Shown here piece by piece: positions 5,561 to 6,448 of a stretch of DNA of 6,448 nucleotides. Numbering within the stretch: the first letter of the stretch is position 1; each line of letters begins with the position of its first letter. The DNA is from Hyphomicrobiaceae bacterium (lineage in GTDB: Bacteria; Pseudomonadota; Alphaproteobacteria; Rhizobiales; Hyphomicrobiaceae). The stretch covers positions 1 to 6,448 of the forward strand of contig JABSQE010000109.1 in assembly GCA_013214245.1 (NCBI GenBank), given 5' to 3'. The notes beneath the pieces were generated by a model. The model worked only from the letters and a program-made list of their open reading frames with translations, searched no databases and was not told the origin of the DNA. Position numbers and translations under genes: made by a program.

Positions 5561-6448
5561 TTAAATTGCTGATCTGATTGTAAGCCAGTTACCACCGCAC
5601 TCGTCATTGGCAGTTTGAAGCTTTGTGTCGCAACCTAAAATGGCAGTGCGACTATTTTTTACCAAAAGCTCGATTGCCTCTACAAATTCATATATATTTT
5701 GTGATGTTGTTCCGAGAACTTCTTCTCTTATGATTTGGCGTGTTTCTTCTTTGTCGTTAGCCAAGTGTCGTTGTAAAGCCACAAGTCCTTTTGCATCGGG
5801 TAAGAGATGCGCGTCAATGCTGCCAATGGTGCCGATGATTGCACGCGAAATCTCTTCATCATCTAAAATAGTTTCACGTAGATGTTTTGATGTTTCATTA
5901 TATATAGCTAGAGTGTCCAAAAGGTTTGGGTCTCGATACGAGATGTAGGTGAATGTTTTAGACAGACGATCGAAGCTGCAAAAGCCACCGTACGCACCGC
6001 CTTGCATACGCACTTTGTTCCATAACCAGCCTGTTGACAGCAGATTTTGAGTGACTAATGCTGCCCCTACAGATTTGACGTTGTGCTGACTAAGATCGCC
6101 TCCTTGTACAACATAATTTACGCTAGCCGGAATTGCAAAACCTTCGGTTGTGCACGCTTGTTTAAAAGTAAGGAAGTTGCTATTCCAGTCATTTTTGACA
6201 TCGGCCGGATGACGTGGTATTTCCTCTAAAATTGTTCCCAGAAGTGGCATAAACTTTGTTATTGATGCTTCGTCTGCTGTGATATTTGCCGTCATACTAG
6301 CTTTATTGACAATTAGTTCGCGCATAGCTTTTAAGTCTGCAGCTACAGAAGACCAATCTAGTTCTATTCTCTCAGTCAACTCGCGTAAGGAAAAAAGTTG
6401 TGTCAAACCGCTGATCTGTTCTTTCACAAAACCGGCAATATTAAAACC
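5561..6448 (-). CDS. M16C metallopeptidase (PreP/Cym1-type), C-terminal part
   Basis: This is the C-terminal portion of an insulinase-family peptidase of the M16C group, which in mitochondria (PreP/PITRM1) degrades presequences and other short peptides inside a closed chamber; bacterial members presumably degrade peptides. The frame is open from the right edge to the TAA at 5563-5561, giving 295 visible residues, so the start and the catalytic HxxEH half lie outside. The GTG at 6427 is internal. The diagnostic stretch runs KVRMQGGAYGGFCSFD then YISYRDPNLL. Its Arg (6010-6008) and Tyr (5992-5990), six residues apart, correspond to the conserved C-domain Arg/Tyr pair that helps bind substrate in M16 enzymes. 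The next block, AIIGTIGSIDAHLLPDAKG, is also typical, and the protein ends at the expected place. The redoxin gene follows 46 bp downstream on the same strand. Completeness of the active site cannot be judged here. Confidence 0.9.
   Translation of the reverse strand, partial: GFNIAGFVKEQISGLTQLFSLRELTERIELDWSSVAADLKAMRELIVNKASMTANITADEASITKFMPLLGTILEEIPRHPADVKNDWNSNFLTFKQACTTEGFAIPASVNYVVQGGDLSQHNVKSVGAALVTQNLLSTGWLWNKVRMQGGAYGGFCSFDRLSKTFTYISYRDPNLLDTLAIYNETSKHLRETILDDEEISRAIIGTIGSIDAHLLPDAKGLVALQRHLANDKEETRQIIREEVLGTTSQNIYEFVEAIELLVKNSRTAILGCDTKLQTANDECGGNWLTIRSAI

Noticed and set aside
5561..6427. GTG at 6427 as the true start of a 288-residue peptidase
   Set aside because: The frame continues open to the window edge and M16C proteins are far longer, so the gene is cut by the window.
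1..6448. CRISPR arrays, insertion sequences, tRNA or rRNA genes, toxin-antitoxin or defence genes
   Set aside because: No spaced direct repeats, transposase-like frames, cloverleaf patterns or relevant protein motifs were seen by reading both strands.

Overview
The window looks like a chromosomal segment of an alphaproteobacterium. The FabG, AcpP and FabF proteins read like alphaproteobacterial versions, the histidine kinase is of the EnvZ-like type common in that class, and the redoxin and M16C peptidase also fit. Base composition is moderately AT-leaning by eye, with AT-rich gaps. That, together with two fairly large non-coding gaps, would suit a host-associated or streamlined lineage, but this is only an inference and I cannot name a genus.

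Left part (1-3235, + strand): a fatty-acid synthesis cluster in the classical order fabD (3' part only), fabG, acpP, fabF. FabD loads malonate onto the acyl carrier protein AcpP, FabF condenses malonyl-ACP with the growing acyl-ACP, and FabG reduces the resulting 3-ketoacyl-ACP. All visible catalytic residues are intact. The fabD-fabG and acpP-fabF gaps each hold an RNA hairpin without a strong U-tract. The fabG-acpP gap holds a good sigma70-type promoter, so acpP (and probably fabF) can be transcribed independently of fabD-fabG.

Middle (3277-4593, - strand): a complete EnvZ-like membrane histidine kinase, convergent with fabF and without a response-regulator gene beside it. Its H-box has Phe where Pro is usual. 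Its ATG overlaps the stop of a seven-codon leader ORF that owns the only visible Shine-Dalgarno sequence.

Gap (4617-4965): 349 bp without a credible gene, but with structure: a strong terminator-like hairpin pointing rightward with no rightward gene in front of it, a 10-bp perfect inverted repeat, and an all-AT hairpin. The orphan terminator raises the possibility of a short RNA antisense to the kinase start.

Right part (4966-6448, - strand): the 3' part of an M16C (PreP/Cym1-type) metallopeptidase gene, followed 46 bp downstream by a small peroxiredoxin-like/thioredoxin-family protein with a CNHC motif. The two probably share a transcript.

I see no mobile element, CRISPR array, tRNA or rRNA, and no clear new multi-gene system. 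The most interesting material is the regulatory architecture around the kinase.
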